From positions 82,031 to 146,030 of the forward strand of contig NZ_JAALCR010000020.1 of the NCBI RefSeq assembly GCF_011065895.1: 64,000 nt of DNA, in the 5' to 3' direction. The stretch comes from Paludisphaera rhizosphaerae (GTDB taxonomy: Bacteria; Planctomycetota; Planctomycetia; Isosphaerales; Isosphaeraceae). Position numbers and translations under genes: made by a program. Shown piece by piece: positions 8,823 to 18,056 of the stretch (its first letter is position 1; every line of letters begins with the position of its first letter). A model generated the notes under the pieces. The model worked only from the letters and a program-made list of their open reading frames with translations. It was not told the DNA's origin and searched no databases.

Positions 8823-11110
8823 AGTCAGTTCCCTCGAGCCGACGTAACGCAACCGATCTCGACGCCTCGCTTACGGTGTACGCCGATCTTAAGCGAGTGT
8901 GCCGGATCGCGGGATTCCACTGGCCGCTGATCGCGACCGCGTGCGCCGTCGGGATTGCTCTGGCTCTCGCCTACCTGGCGACGACACCGAAGACCTTCCG
9001 CGCCACGGCTCGGCTGCTGCTCACCCCGGAAGGGGGCAGGCCATTGATTATCGCCCAGAACGTTGAACGGGCAGGTAGCCCGACTCCGGATCGCGAGGAC
9101 TTCCTGCCGACTCAGATGGCCTTGATCTCCAGCCCCCTCATCGTGAATCGAGCGATTGCGGCGCTCGGTCCGACGGCGCTGCCGACGATCCGCGCCTCGG
9201 CAGAGGATCGCGAAGGTGAATTGGCGGCGCAGGTGATCGAGAGGATTCGGGTTTCCCGGCCAGATCGAATGGCGAACATCGTCGGCGTCAGTTGCGATGC
9301 AGGATCGGCCGAAGAGGCCACTCGACTCGTCGAGGCGGTGGTCGAGGCCTATCGCGAATCCCTCCTGCGAGACATGCATCAGCAGGGGAACTCCCGTCTG
9401 ATCGAACACATCCTGAAAGCCCAGGCCGCGCTGAAGGGCGAGATCGACGCTTCGGAGCACAAGTACCTGGACTTCCGAAAGTCCCACCCCGATCTAGCCG
9501 CGACGAAGGAAGGACGCCCCCTGGGGGAATTGCGTCTCGAGAGTTGGGGACGCGCCGCCAACGACGCAATGGTCAAGGCGGTCCGGCTGCGTTCGCAGTT
9601 GGACATCGCTCGGAAGCTCGCAGGCGAGGGCATGGCTTTATGGGCCATCCTTCACGCGATGGGCGAGTTAGGGGGGGAATCGGGAGAGCTTTTGAAGCTT
9701 CTCGGACCGGGAGCGGCTCAAGGCGTCGGAAACGACTATCTCCACCAACTCGCCCTCGAACGGGAGAAGTTGGTCGAGAATTATGGGCCGAAATACTCGA
9801 AGGTCGTCGACCTCGACCAGCGGATTGCACAACTTCGTCAGCGAATCGAAGGGCCGGAGACGCGGGGAAGCCGAAACGAGACGGCGGACCTTATTCGCGC
9901 GATGGAGAGATCGCTGGCATCCGTGGAGGCGTTGCAAACCGAGTGCGAGAAGCGCCTCTCCGCTGACCAGGCCGAAGCCGATTCTCGTGAGATCAACCTG
10001 CTTACGGAACAGAGCCTTCGGGAGACGTTGACTCATCAACGGTCGCTCCTGAACAATCTGACGGATCAACTCGAGCAGGCCCAACTCACGAACGACTACG
10101 ACGGCGCGAGCCTGCAGGTCATCGAGCCTGCCCGAAGCTTGGCGGTCCCGGTCCATCCGAAGTCTGGGTTGACCCTGGCGATCGGTCTGGCTGCTGGTTC
10201 TTGCCTCGGACTGGCGATCGCCCTGTCCATCGAGCTCTTCGACGACCGCACCAGAACGCTCGCCGAGATCGAGGATATTCTGAAGTACGAGATTCTCGGC
10301 CGGATTCCCTGCTTCAAGCGTGACGGTCCCGAATCCCTCCTCGGACTTAGGCATGAAGGGGATGTCACTGGGGCGTTCCGTGGGCTCAGGGCGAACCTGG
10401 AGTTATTCCGCCGCGACTCCGGGGCGACCGTCTTTCTCGTAACGAGCCTTGATCCAGGTGAATCGAGCTGCTTGGTTGCAGCCGAGCTCGCCGCCGGTCT
10501 GACCCGGTCTCGCCGCAAAATCCTCGTGGTCGACGCCGACTCGAGACGGCCTAAGATCGAGATGGATCACGACGTCGAATCGGACCGGTGTCTGGTCGGC
10601 GCGCTTCGGAACGCACTTCCACTGTCGCAGGTCGTCAGGCGGTCGTCCCCTGCCTCCTTCGACGTCGTCCTCACCGGGAAGGTCGACGAGGATTTCGTCG
10701 ACCTGGTCGTCGGCGGGGAGATGAATCGAATCATCCAGGAAGCTCGACATGAATATGATGTCGTCATGATCGTGGCCTCTTGTTTGACGTCGATCGAGTC
10801 CACCATCGTCCTGGAACACGCCGACGCAACGGTTTTCGTCCTGGAGGGCCAAAGGCCCCGTCGCGACGACCTCCGTCGCTGTCGCGACGTCCTTCAGGGA
10901 TCGGGACGGCCGGTGTTCGGCGTCGTCCTCGAATCGAAGCCCTTCAAGGCCGCCACAGCCTCGGCGCAAGCATTGCCGGCCAGGCAGAAGGAGGAGTCCG
11001 GAAAGGAGTCGGACGAGTTTGAGAGAGACGATTCACATCGCATGGGCGGATTGCGACGGAAGTCGGCCGAGCCGCCTTTCGGAGGCTCGGCTCCTTCACT
11101 CACCGCTTGA
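8819..11110 (+). CDS. Wzz/Wzc-like polysaccharide co-polymerase with degenerate BY-kinase domain
   Basis: A 763-aa protein. A membrane helix lies near residues 38-58, with the Wzz-type TPKTFRATARLLLT start behind it, then a long coiled-coil periplasmic part (about 150-430). VHPKSGLTLAIGLAAGSCLG is the second transmembrane region, followed by a cytoplasmic ATPase-like domain. There, FRGLRANLELFRR and KILVVDADSRRPK (Walker A') are kept, but Walker A reads SLDPGESSCLVAAEL without the GKS/T, and the Walker B strand YDVVMIVASCL lacks its aspartate. No C-terminal tyrosine cluster is present. It probably controls chain length as a structural, non-catalytic protein. The frame is open far upstream, but ATG 8819 overlapping the previous TGA is the right start. 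Confidence 0.88.
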   Translation: MKSVPSSRRNATDLDASLTVYADLKRVCRIAGFHWPLIATACAVGIALALAYLATTPKTFRATARLLLTPEGGRPLIIAQNVERAGSPTPDREDFLPTQMALISSPLIVNRAIAALGPTALPTIRASAEDREGELAAQVIERIRVSRPDRMANIVGVSCDAGSAEEATRLVEAVVEAYRESLLRDMHQQGNSRLIEHILKAQAALKGEIDASEHKYLDFRKSHPDLAATKEGRPLGELRLESWGRAANDAMVKAVRLRSQLDIARKLAGEGMALWAILHAMGELGGESGELLKLLGPGAAQGVGNDYLHQLALEREKLVENYGPKYSKVVDLDQRIAQLRQRIEGPETRGSRNETADLIRAMERSLASVEALQTECEKRLSADQAEADSREINLLTEQSLRETLTHQRSLLNNLTDQLEQAQLTNDYDGASLQVIEPARSLAVPVHPKSGLTLAIGLAAGSCLGLAIALSIELFDDRTRTLAEIEDILKYEILGRIPCFKRDGPESLLGLRHEGDVTGAFRGLRANLELFRRDSGATVFLVTSLDPGESSCLVAAELAAGLTRSRRKILVVDADSRRPKIEMDHDVESDRCLVGALRNALPLSQVVRRSSPASFDVVLTGKVDEDFVDLVVGGEMNRIIQEARHEYDVVMIVASCLTSIESTIVLEHADATVFVLEGQRPRRDDLRRCRDVLQGSGRPVFGVVLESKPFKAATASAQALPARQKEESGKESDEFERDDSHRMGGLRRKSAEPPFGGSAPSLTA

Positions 11111-11136
11111 TTCGTAAGGTCGATGAGGATTCCGAA

Positions 11137-12042
11137 ATGTCGAGAGCATGGCACTACGTCATCCTGAGCTTAGCGGTTTCGCCCCTCGTTGCGCTCTCCA
11201 ACTCCGGACAGGCGGGCGAGCTGGGCGACGTCCCCGACGTGGTCGTCCCCTATTGCAAGATTGATTTCGTCCAAAAGACGCTGGTCGGCTCCAATGAGTC
11301 GGGCCTTTTGCAGCGGGTGACGGTGCGGCGAGGAGACCGGGTCGAAGCCGGGCAGGTCCTCGCCAATTTGGCCGACGGCGAACTCCGCGCCGAACTTGAA
11401 CTCCGTACCGCCGAGGCGAAGAGCGACGTCGAGGTCCGCCTGAGTTCGATCGAACAGAAGCGAGCGGCCTACAGGCTCAGTACGTCGTCGATGCTCCAGC
11501 GTCGCAACGCTTCCTCCGTCGAACAACTTGAACTGGATCGAATGGATGCCGAGATCGCTGGTTTGGCCGTCGAGCAGGCCGAGACTCGACGGCATTTGGC
11601 CAGGCTTCAGCAGGCCAAGGTCGAGGCGATGGTGCGTGCCAGACAGATCGTCAGTCCCCACGCCGGGACTGTCGCCGAAGTCTTGAAGCGTGAGGGGGAG
11701 TCGCTTCAGGTTGGTGAGCCCGTACTTCGGATCGTGAATACAGAATTGCTGGAGGTCGTTGGTCGACTCGACGTCGGCGAACGCTGGAAGGTCAAGACCG
11801 GGATGGCCGTCCGCATCCATGTCGTCGTCAAGGGGGCTTCTCTTCCGCTGGAGGACGACGAATTCCACGGCAAGGTTTCTCACCTCGGGGCTGAGATTGA
11901 GGCGTCGACCCAAACCTGCGAGGTGATCGCCGAGGTCGCAGACCCCAATCATTCGCTACTCGCAGGCCTGGAAGCCACCATGGAGATCTCTACAAACCCC
12001 AGGATGGCATCCACGCCCGATCCACGCTCCTCGGCACCATGA
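11137..12042 (+). CDS. HlyD-like periplasmic adaptor protein
   Basis: A 301-aa membrane-fusion-protein relative. It has an N-terminal signal/anchor (MSRAWHYVILSLAV...) and a split biotinyl-lipoyl domain: LLQRVTVRRGDRVEAGQVLA in the first half and IVSPHAGTVAEVLKREGESL in the second. A coiled-coil hairpin lies between them (about residues 85-170) and a beta-barrel follows. Such proteins bridge inner-membrane transporters to the outer membrane; here it may serve polysaccharide export with the preceding Wzz-like protein. No partner transporter or Wza-type outer-membrane protein is in the window. ATG 11137 is preferred over TTG 11107, which would overlap the previous gene. Confidence 0.82.
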   Translation: MSRAWHYVILSLAVSPLVALSNSGQAGELGDVPDVVVPYCKIDFVQKTLVGSNESGLLQRVTVRRGDRVEAGQVLANLADGELRAELELRTAEAKSDVEVRLSSIEQKRAAYRLSTSSMLQRRNASSVEQLELDRMDAEIAGLAVEQAETRRHLARLQQAKVEAMVRARQIVSPHAGTVAEVLKREGESLQVGEPVLRIVNTELLEVVGRLDVGERWKVKTGMAVRIHVVVKGASLPLEDDEFHGKVSHLGAEIEASTQTCEVIAEVADPNHSLLAGLEATMEISTNPRMASTPDPRSSAP

Positions 12043-12167
12043 AGTCTTTGGCGCATCGAGGACTTTGTTAGGACGGATCGAATCAGCAGGCTCCCCTTAC
12101 CTCCGCATCGCCAGCCGCAGCCGGTCCGACTCGCCTTACAAGCCAGGCTCGAAGTCAGGAAGCACCA

Positions 12168-13346
12168 ATGAAGCCACGTGTCGTGTCGCTCGCTCCAATG
12201 TGTCTCGACCCAGCTCACGACGGAGCCAGCCTGCGCGTCATTGAAGTTGCACGGGCGTTCCGAGATTTGGGGCATCCCGCGACCGTCATCGGTCGGGATT
12301 TTCTTTTGGAACTGGCTCCGGATGGAGGCGCGAAGTCGTCGCGCATCGAAGCACGCTGGCCCGGGCGGTCCGAAGCGGTCGTCCGGGGGTTGCTGACGTC
12401 CGGACACTACAACGAAATCAAGCACACGAGCCCGACGTGGCGTCAGGCCGTACGAGCCTACCTCCGCGACCACGATCACGACATTGTCATCATCCACATG
12501 CTTTGGATGATCGATCTGTTGTCCGACCTCTCAGCCGCCAAGGTGATCGCCCTCGAGACGCACAACTCCGAATGGAGACTCTACGACCGCTATCTCGACC
12601 AGTCACGCAACCCTTTGGTGCGGCGTTTGACGAATACCTCGCGACGACGCCTCGACGAAGTCATGGTGGGCCTCCCGAAGGACGTGATCCTGGTTCACAT
12701 TTCCGAGGCCGACCTCCTCGATCATCGCGAACGTCGCCCCGACCTGCGACACCTTCTCGTCCCGAGCGGTTGCGAGAGCCTTCCGAGAAAAAACGCTCCT
12801 GACTATTCCGTTTCCCGGAAGCGGATGATCTTTTTTGGGAACCTCGCCAACAAAATGAATAACGATGCGCTGGGGGGATTCGCTGAAGAGTTCTGGCCTA
12901 TCCTTCGCGATGTCGCCGACTTCACCGTCGCGGGCTCGAACCCCTCCGCGACGGTCGTTGAGCTGTGTCGCTGTCACGGTTGGGAACTCGTGCCCGACTT
13001 CACGGATGAGGCAAAGGTCGATCTCTACGAGCGATCTCACTTCGCGATCCTGCCGTTCCGTTACGGGGTCGGTAGCAAGCTCAAGATGCTCGACGCCTGC
13101 GGCCACGGGATTCCTGTTCTCACGACCCGGGCGGGCAACTGCGGCGGCCTCAACCTTCCACCGTTCGTCACCGTGGCCGATTCTCCGGAGGTCTGGAGAC
13201 GGGTCATCGTCGACACCCGATCGTTCGACCCCTCCTGGAGTCGAGCGGCTGATGACTTCGCCTCGGCTCACAGCCAGACGGAAGCCCTCGCGCCACTGAT
13301 CCAGGAGATCGAGGACCGGATCGCGACGAGGGCTCCTGTATCATGA
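12168..13346 (+). CDS. Glycosyltransferase (GT-B fold, GT4-like)
   Basis: A 392-aa protein. The N-terminal domain begins VVSLAPMCLDPAHDGASLRV, the loop typical of GT4 enzymes acting on membrane-linked acceptors. The C-terminal domain has KRMIFFGNLANKMNNDAL and the block RYGVGSKLKMLDACGHGIPV (about residues 300-320), which corresponds to the donor-binding region. No membrane segment is visible. It is one of the assembly glycosyltransferases of the locus; sugar specificity is unknown. It is followed with an ATGA overlap by the flippase gene, consistent with a role in repeat-unit synthesis just before export. Confidence 0.85.
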   Translation: MKPRVVSLAPMCLDPAHDGASLRVIEVARAFRDLGHPATVIGRDFLLELAPDGGAKSSRIEARWPGRSEAVVRGLLTSGHYNEIKHTSPTWRQAVRAYLRDHDHDIVIIHMLWMIDLLSDLSAAKVIALETHNSEWRLYDRYLDQSRNPLVRRLTNTSRRRLDEVMVGLPKDVILVHISEADLLDHRERRPDLRHLLVPSGCESLPRKNAPDYSVSRKRMIFFGNLANKMNNDALGGFAEEFWPILRDVADFTVAGSNPSATVVELCRCHGWELVPDFTDEAKVDLYERSHFAILPFRYGVGSKLKMLDACGHGIPVLTTRAGNCGGLNLPPFVTVADSPEVWRRVIVDTRSFDPSWSRAADDFASAHSQTEALAPLIQEIEDRIATRAPVS

Positions 13347-14776
13347 GTGCTGCGACTGAGACCACCGGTGTGATGGATCGAAGCCCGTCCACGACGACAT
13401 TCAGCCGTACCGGGGCGATGTTGTTGGCATCGTCCCTCGGCCTCCTGGGTCGCGTTGGCGGTTCGGCGGCCACGCTCGTGTCCACCGTCCTCCTGTCAAG
13501 GATGTTGACGACGGCCGAATTCGGCGAGTACGTGCTCGTCCTGACGGTCGTCCTGATCGGCAGCATCCTCGGGGCGCTGAGCATGGGCGAGGCGATCCTT
13601 CGATTCGTCGGGGTCCGTCTGGGCATGGCCGATTCCGATGAGGCGTGGAGCGCGTGCCGCAAAGGACTTCTGATAGCGACAATTGGGCTGGTTGCAGTCG
13701 GCGTGGGCTATATGGCCGGTTATGAGACGATCCGTCGTCTCATCCCGGGCCTGCCCTTGGGACGGACCAACGCTGCCTGGGCGGCCCTCTGGATGATCTC
13801 GTCCGGGATTGGTCTGGTCCTAAGCTGCGCCCTCCGAGCGTTCGATCGGATCATGCTGGGCACTCTGGTCGAGATCACCCTGTACCGGGTCGGGCTGGTC
13901 GTCATCCTCGCTGCCATGTGGGCGGTCGGTGCAACGTCCCTGACGAGCGCGATTGCGGCGTCGGCGCTCGTGGCCTCGATCGTCACCCTCGGGGCGGCCG
14001 TCGCGCTCGTGCGGATGGCCCCGCCTCGCGGTCGGATAGCTCACATCGGCCCCAACTCCTGGGAGTTGGTCCATTTCGCCCTCCCATTGCTAGGCTCAGG
14101 GCTTCTCTTTCGCTTCATGAGCGACGCTAGCCTGTGGATGATCTCGGTCTATTGTTCGGCAGACGAGATCGCGCTCTACGGCGCCGCTTACCGCCTCTGG
14201 GTGGTCTTTTCCATTCCACAGGTGGCGGTGAACGCTGCGATCCAGGGACCAATCGCCCGCCTGCAGGCGCAGGGCGACGGCCAGATGCTGGAGCGCCTGA
14301 TGCGTGGCGCCACGATGACCGCCCTCTGGCCGACGTTCGGGATCACAGTTGTGGTCCTCGGGGCCGGGAGCTCGATCTTGGGATTCCTCTATGGACCCTA
14401 CTACGCCGAGGGCGGCACGGTTCTCGTGATCCTCTGCATCGCACAACTCATGTGTACTGCAGTCGGGTCGAGCGAACAACTCGCGGCGATGAGTGGGCGG
14501 CAGTTCGCTGTCCTGATGGCCTCCGTTCCCGCGACGATTGTAAGCCTTGTTCTCTCCGTAGCCTTGATCCCTCGCTTCGGTCTATCGGGCGGGGCCGTCG
14601 CTGCGGGTTGCTCTTCGTTATTGTTCAAAATGATCCTCGCCGCCTATTGCGCTTCGCGACTGGGCGTCCGGACCTGGTTGCCGCTGGGCCGCGACACGAT
14701 CGACTCCTTCACCTCGGCTCCGCTTGCGTTGGTCCAGCCCGATCTTCCTCAAAGCTGCTCTGACGAGGTTCCATGA
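13343..14776 (+). CDS. Wzx-type polysaccharide flippase (MATE/MOP superfamily)
   Basis: A 477-aa integral membrane protein with about 12-14 hydrophobic segments. It starts LLASSLGLLGRVGGSAATLV, with SRMLTTAEFGEYVLVLTVV behind it, the usual opening of polysaccharide biosynthesis (RfbX/Wzx) proteins. SDASLWMISVYCSADEIALYGAAYRLW in the middle matches the second half-repeat. It should flip undecaprenyl-linked oligosaccharide across the inner membrane for the Wzy-like polymerase downstream (18382-19764). Both ends overlap neighbours by ATGA. Confidence 0.88.
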   Translation: MSAATETTGVMDRSPSTTTFSRTGAMLLASSLGLLGRVGGSAATLVSTVLLSRMLTTAEFGEYVLVLTVVLIGSILGALSMGEAILRFVGVRLGMADSDEAWSACRKGLLIATIGLVAVGVGYMAGYETIRRLIPGLPLGRTNAAWAALWMISSGIGLVLSCALRAFDRIMLGTLVEITLYRVGLVVILAAMWAVGATSLTSAIAASALVASIVTLGAAVALVRMAPPRGRIAHIGPNSWELVHFALPLLGSGLLFRFMSDASLWMISVYCSADEIALYGAAYRLWVVFSIPQVAVNAAIQGPIARLQAQGDGQMLERLMRGATMTALWPTFGITVVVLGAGSSILGFLYGPYYAEGGTVLVILCIAQLMCTAVGSSEQLAAMSGRQFAVLMASVPATIVSLVLSVALIPRFGLSGGAVAAGCSSLLFKMILAAYCASRLGVRTWLPLGRDTIDSFTSAPLALVQPDLPQSCSDEVP

Positions 14777-15726
14777 AGACACGAGAATTCGGTCCCGAGT
14801 CGGCAGTCGATCGTGGTAGGGTCGCCGTCGTTACTGGTGCCGACTCCAACTACTTCTGGCTCCTGGAAGGCGCGGTCGAGTCGCTCCGTTCGGCGAAGGA
14901 ACGCTACGGATTTGAATTGGTCGTCCTCGACTTCGGCCTCACCGACGAGGAGAAGGCCGTCCTCCACGACGTCCACGATGCAAAAGTCGTCACAGCTCCC
15001 TGGATTGTCGACGTCCCCGAGCACCACAAAACTCGAAGGAACTTGGCCTTCGGAGCAAGGTGCACTCTTCCCGACCTCTTGCCGGGGATCGACGTATTTC
15101 TCTGGTTCGACAGCGACGGCTGGGTGCAGGACGACGTCTTCTACGAGCGTTACATCGAAGCGGCCTGGGAAGGTCGCCTTGCGATTGTTCGCGAGGAGGA
15201 GGAGGCCTACCCTTTCGACTGGCCGTTGATGAGGTGGAACCTGGGGAACCAAATACTAGGATTCGGACTGTTCCTGGGGACTCGGGTCTATCTATCGCCG
15301 GCCATCAACAATGGTTTTTTCGCGGCCAAGGCCGATCACCCAGTCTGGAAATGCTGGCGTCGTCGGTTCGAGTCGGCAGTGCGACGGTCGGGCAAGATCA
15401 TCATGGATCAGCATTCCCTGAAGGCGGCCATCGCACTCGACCGGATCCCCACAACATATCTCGGCGGCGAATTGAACTGGATCTGCAGCCGAGGCCGGCC
15501 CGTCTATGATCCGGTTCGTAAATGCTTCTGCTTACCCTATCCGCCATACACCAAGATCGCCGTCATGCACCTCGCGGGACACGACAAGGATTGTCGACGC
15601 CAGTTGATTTGCGTTGACGGCGGTAACTATGAAACGGCGCTGACCTACCGCCAGCGCACCGCTCCTCCTACCCGAAGCGTGGCGGAGCCGCTTCCCGTTC
15701 CTTCCACCTCTCACCCCCTCAACTAG
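14773..15726 (+). CDS. Putative GT8/GT-A-like glycosyltransferase
   Basis: A 317-aa soluble protein. VAVVTGADSNYFWLLEGAVESLR at the N-terminus resembles the start of GT-A enzymes. VFLWFDSDGWVQDD carries a DxD motif (D-S-D, near residue 113) expected to hold a metal and the nucleotide sugar. NNGFFAAKADHPVW and MDQHSLKAAI resemble the acceptor part of GT8-type enzymes, with MHLAGHDKD near the end possibly supplying the metal-binding histidine. It overlaps the flippase gene by 4 bases. The fold assignment is an inference from these motifs. Confidence 0.68.
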   Translation: MKTREFGPESAVDRGRVAVVTGADSNYFWLLEGAVESLRSAKERYGFELVVLDFGLTDEEKAVLHDVHDAKVVTAPWIVDVPEHHKTRRNLAFGARCTLPDLLPGIDVFLWFDSDGWVQDDVFYERYIEAAWEGRLAIVREEEEAYPFDWPLMRWNLGNQILGFGLFLGTRVYLSPAINNGFFAAKADHPVWKCWRRRFESAVRRSGKIIMDQHSLKAAIALDRIPTTYLGGELNWICSRGRPVYDPVRKCFCLPYPPYTKIAVMHLAGHDKDCRRQLICVDGGNYETALTYRQRTAPPTRSVAEPLPVPSTSHPLN

Positions 15727-15773
15727 CCTCTGGTGGACGTCGAAGCACTCAACACCGCGTCGAGGACACCTAC

Positions 15774-16433
15774 ATGATCGATACCCGCTCCCAGACTTAC
15801 CGGAGATTCCTGGAAGCCCGAGGCCAGACGATCTACGCGACAGTCTCCGAAACCAGGGAGTTATCCCGAGAACTCGCCGACGAGGTCGGCCGCATGGATC
15901 CCCCAGCCGAGATAATCGTCGGCCTGGCCAACGGCGCCTTACTCATAACGAAAGAGATCTCGGAAACACTCGGTGTCCCGGGACATATGGTCAAGATCCG
16001 ACGCAAGGGAAGTCGCTATAAGCAGAAACTAGCAGTCCTGGCGAAACGGTTTAGGATTCCAAAACGGCTCGTCTTGTGGGGGCCCTTCAAGCCGCTTTGG
16101 GTCTTCTTTCAGAATCGTACGAACACACTCGAAACGGCAGGTGAGTCTCTCGGCTTCGATCCGGCCGGCAAACACGTCTTGATGGTCGACGACTGCGTTG
16201 AGACCGGCGCCTCATTCCGGTGCGTTGCAGAGCTTCTGACAGCGGCCGGCGCACTGAGCGTCAGGACCGCTGTCTTCTGCTGGTCAAAGATGCCGAAGGT
16301 TCCGGAGGCTCAATCTCGACCCGACGTCTACCTCCACCGAGAGATCCAATACTACCCCTGGTCGTGCAATTCGATCCACACAGATGAGTACCAACGATGG
16401 TTGGCGGCCAATCAACTCGAGCTTTGGCAATGA
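15774..16433 (+). CDS. Phosphoribosyltransferase-like protein
   Basis: A 219-aa type I phosphoribosyltransferase. The PRPP-binding motif is VLMVDDCVETGAS (residues 135-147: hydrophobics, two acidic residues, then the TGAS phosphate loop). An earlier loop, IIVGLANGALLITKEI, corresponds to the pyrophosphate loop. Typical purine or pyrimidine salvage enzymes are shorter and lack the central basic segment KIRRKGSRYKQKLAVLAKRF. Its place inside a polysaccharide locus, with an ATGA overlap to a HAD phosphatase gene, suggests a role in making or editing a glycosyl or ribosyl donor, but no substrate can be assigned. Confidence 0.75.
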   Translation: MIDTRSQTYRRFLEARGQTIYATVSETRELSRELADEVGRMDPPAEIIVGLANGALLITKEISETLGVPGHMVKIRRKGSRYKQKLAVLAKRFRIPKRLVLWGPFKPLWVFFQNRTNTLETAGESLGFDPAGKHVLMVDDCVETGASFRCVAELLTAAGALSVRTAVFCWSKMPKVPEAQSRPDVYLHREIQYYPWSCNSIHTDEYQRWLAANQLELWQ

Positions 16434-17119
16434 TCAACCTGCAGTTACTCCTTCTCGACCTTGACGGCGTCGTCGTGTACGAAGGCGGACCACCACTGCT
16501 CGACGGTGTGGAAATCCTCCGCCTCCACGAGCGGATCGCCGATCGGTTGGCCTCACTCAGCATCCCAGTCGTCGTACTGACGCATCGGTCGAGGACCGAG
16601 GCTGCAAGAATTCTTCAGGCCGTCGGCCTTCCAACCGGCTCTCTTGCGGGCGTGATGACGGCTGAGGATCTTGCGAAGGCGGCCGTCCGCCACGGCCGCT
16701 TCCGCACCCTGCTGACCCAGGGGCTTCGAAAAAGCCTCATCCTCCCGGTCGTCGAGAAGCGCTTCGGGGTGCGTCGCGAGGCGATGGCTCTGATAGACGA
16801 CCGAGTTGAGAACTTGGAGGACCTGATCGCCGCTGGAATCGCCCTCGCGATCCACGCCCCTTCCCACGAATCGGCCGAAGGGAGGCTCGTTTCTTTCAAC
16901 CTCGATGAGGCGATCGAGGTCATCCGCCTATGGAAGTCAGACTTAGTCGCCAAGCGATACGTCTGCTTGTCGCCTCAAGAACTCCCACTCGACGCCTCGC
17001 GCCGGACTGGCCTCTGCACCACGCGCCAGGGGCGGCATGCATTCAACGTGCTTCGGACGACCGTACGTCGGTTACGACAATCAATCCAAAGAAGAGTGAG
17101 CGGAGCCGATGCGAATTAA
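16430..17119 (+). CDS. HAD-superfamily hydrolase
   Basis: A 229-aa haloacid dehalogenase-type phosphatase. Motif I is LLLDLDGVVVYEGGP (nucleophile and acid Asp near residues 7 and 9), motif II is PVVVLTHRS, and the last acidic motif is ALIDDRVENLEDL. It starts with an ATGA overlap on the phosphoribosyltransferase gene, so the two products are probably made together and may act in sequence, transfer then dephosphorylation. The substrate is unknown. The last 50 residues, after the core, are basic and match no domain I know. Confidence 0.8.
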   Translation: MINLQLLLLDLDGVVVYEGGPPLLDGVEILRLHERIADRLASLSIPVVVLTHRSRTEAARILQAVGLPTGSLAGVMTAEDLAKAAVRHGRFRTLLTQGLRKSLILPVVEKRFGVRREAMALIDDRVENLEDLIAAGIALAIHAPSHESAEGRLVSFNLDEAIEVIRLWKSDLVAKRYVCLSPQELPLDASRRTGLCTTRQGRHAFNVLRTTVRRLRQSIQRRVSGADAN

Positions 17120-18056
17120 TTCCCTGCCGCTGCGACAATACGTAATCCACATTTTCATCCCGGTGGTCATTGCCAGTGCAGGATTCCCTGCGGTTGGGAG
17201 CGCTGAAGACCGTCTTGATCGCTCGAAGTTGGGCAAGTTGACCTTCTCGGATGAATTCGACGGAGCGAAATTGAGCCTCTACGAGCCGCGTACGAAGCGA
17301 GGCACGTGGAAGACAAGCTTCTTCTACGGAGATCAGAATGGTTCGAGCAGCCGAAGAGCGCAGGAGACGATCTTCGTTGAGCCCGCTTATTCGGGAGTGA
17401 ACCCATTTTTTCTCGAAGAGGGGAAGGTGAGTCTGGAACTTCGCTCGGTGACGCGTCCCAATGACCCAAAACTCGATGGCGCGAAGTTCACGGCCGGTTT
17501 GCTTTCGACCGAACGGACGTTCTCGCAGACCTACGGATATTGGGAGGCCCGAATCGCTATGCCAGACGTCCCAGGAACGTGGCCGGCATTCTGGCTGTGG
17601 TCGTCGCCCGTCAAAGATCTGACCGGAACTCAATGGAACGGAGAATGGACAGGAGGATTAGACGACGAAATCGACATCGTCGAAGGGCAGGGAGTCCGAC
17701 CTGGCAAGACCCTGCATACCGCTCACAAGCGATTCAAATGGAAGGATCGAACGGGTGGTGAACGCGTCGAGTTTAAGAAAGTGGAAAGTCTGCAGGTGGA
17801 CATTAAACAGACGGCCGTCCCACGAACTTATGGCCTGTTATGGACTCGTGAAGAATTGGTATGGTACGTCGATGACGAGCGAGTCTATCGATGCTCTAAT
17901 CACGGATGGCGTTCACCAATGTATATAATCCTGTCAATGGGGGCTGGAGGGTGGGATGGCAACGACATTCGTGCAGGATTCGATTCTGCTCGATTGGGTA
18001 TCGATTATGTCCGCGTCTATACCCTTGAAAAAGCCTCTCAAACCATCCCCAACTGA
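17109..18056 (+). CDS. Secreted glycoside hydrolase family 16 protein
   Basis: A 315-aa protein with a signal peptide (residues 1-32, ending AVGSAE). The GH16 catalytic block is EIDIVEGQG, with E187 as nucleophile, D189 as helper and E192 as acid/base. LTFSDEFDG opens the beta-sandwich, YGYWEARIAMP precedes the cleft, and MYIILSMGAGGWDGND and VDYVRVY (as IDYVRVYT) close it. GH16 enzymes cut beta-1,3/1,4-glucans or galactans. In a polymer biosynthesis locus it probably trims or releases the product. It overlaps the preceding gene by 11 bases. Confidence 0.9.
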   Translation: MRINSLPLRQYVIHIFIPVVIASAGFPAVGSAEDRLDRSKLGKLTFSDEFDGAKLSLYEPRTKRGTWKTSFFYGDQNGSSSRRAQETIFVEPAYSGVNPFFLEEGKVSLELRSVTRPNDPKLDGAKFTAGLLSTERTFSQTYGYWEARIAMPDVPGTWPAFWLWSSPVKDLTGTQWNGEWTGGLDDEIDIVEGQGVRPGKTLHTAHKRFKWKDRTGGERVEFKKVESLQVDIKQTAVPRTYGLLWTREELVWYVDDERVYRCSNHGWRSPMYIILSMGAGGWDGNDIRAGFDSARLGIDYVRVYTLEKASQTIPN

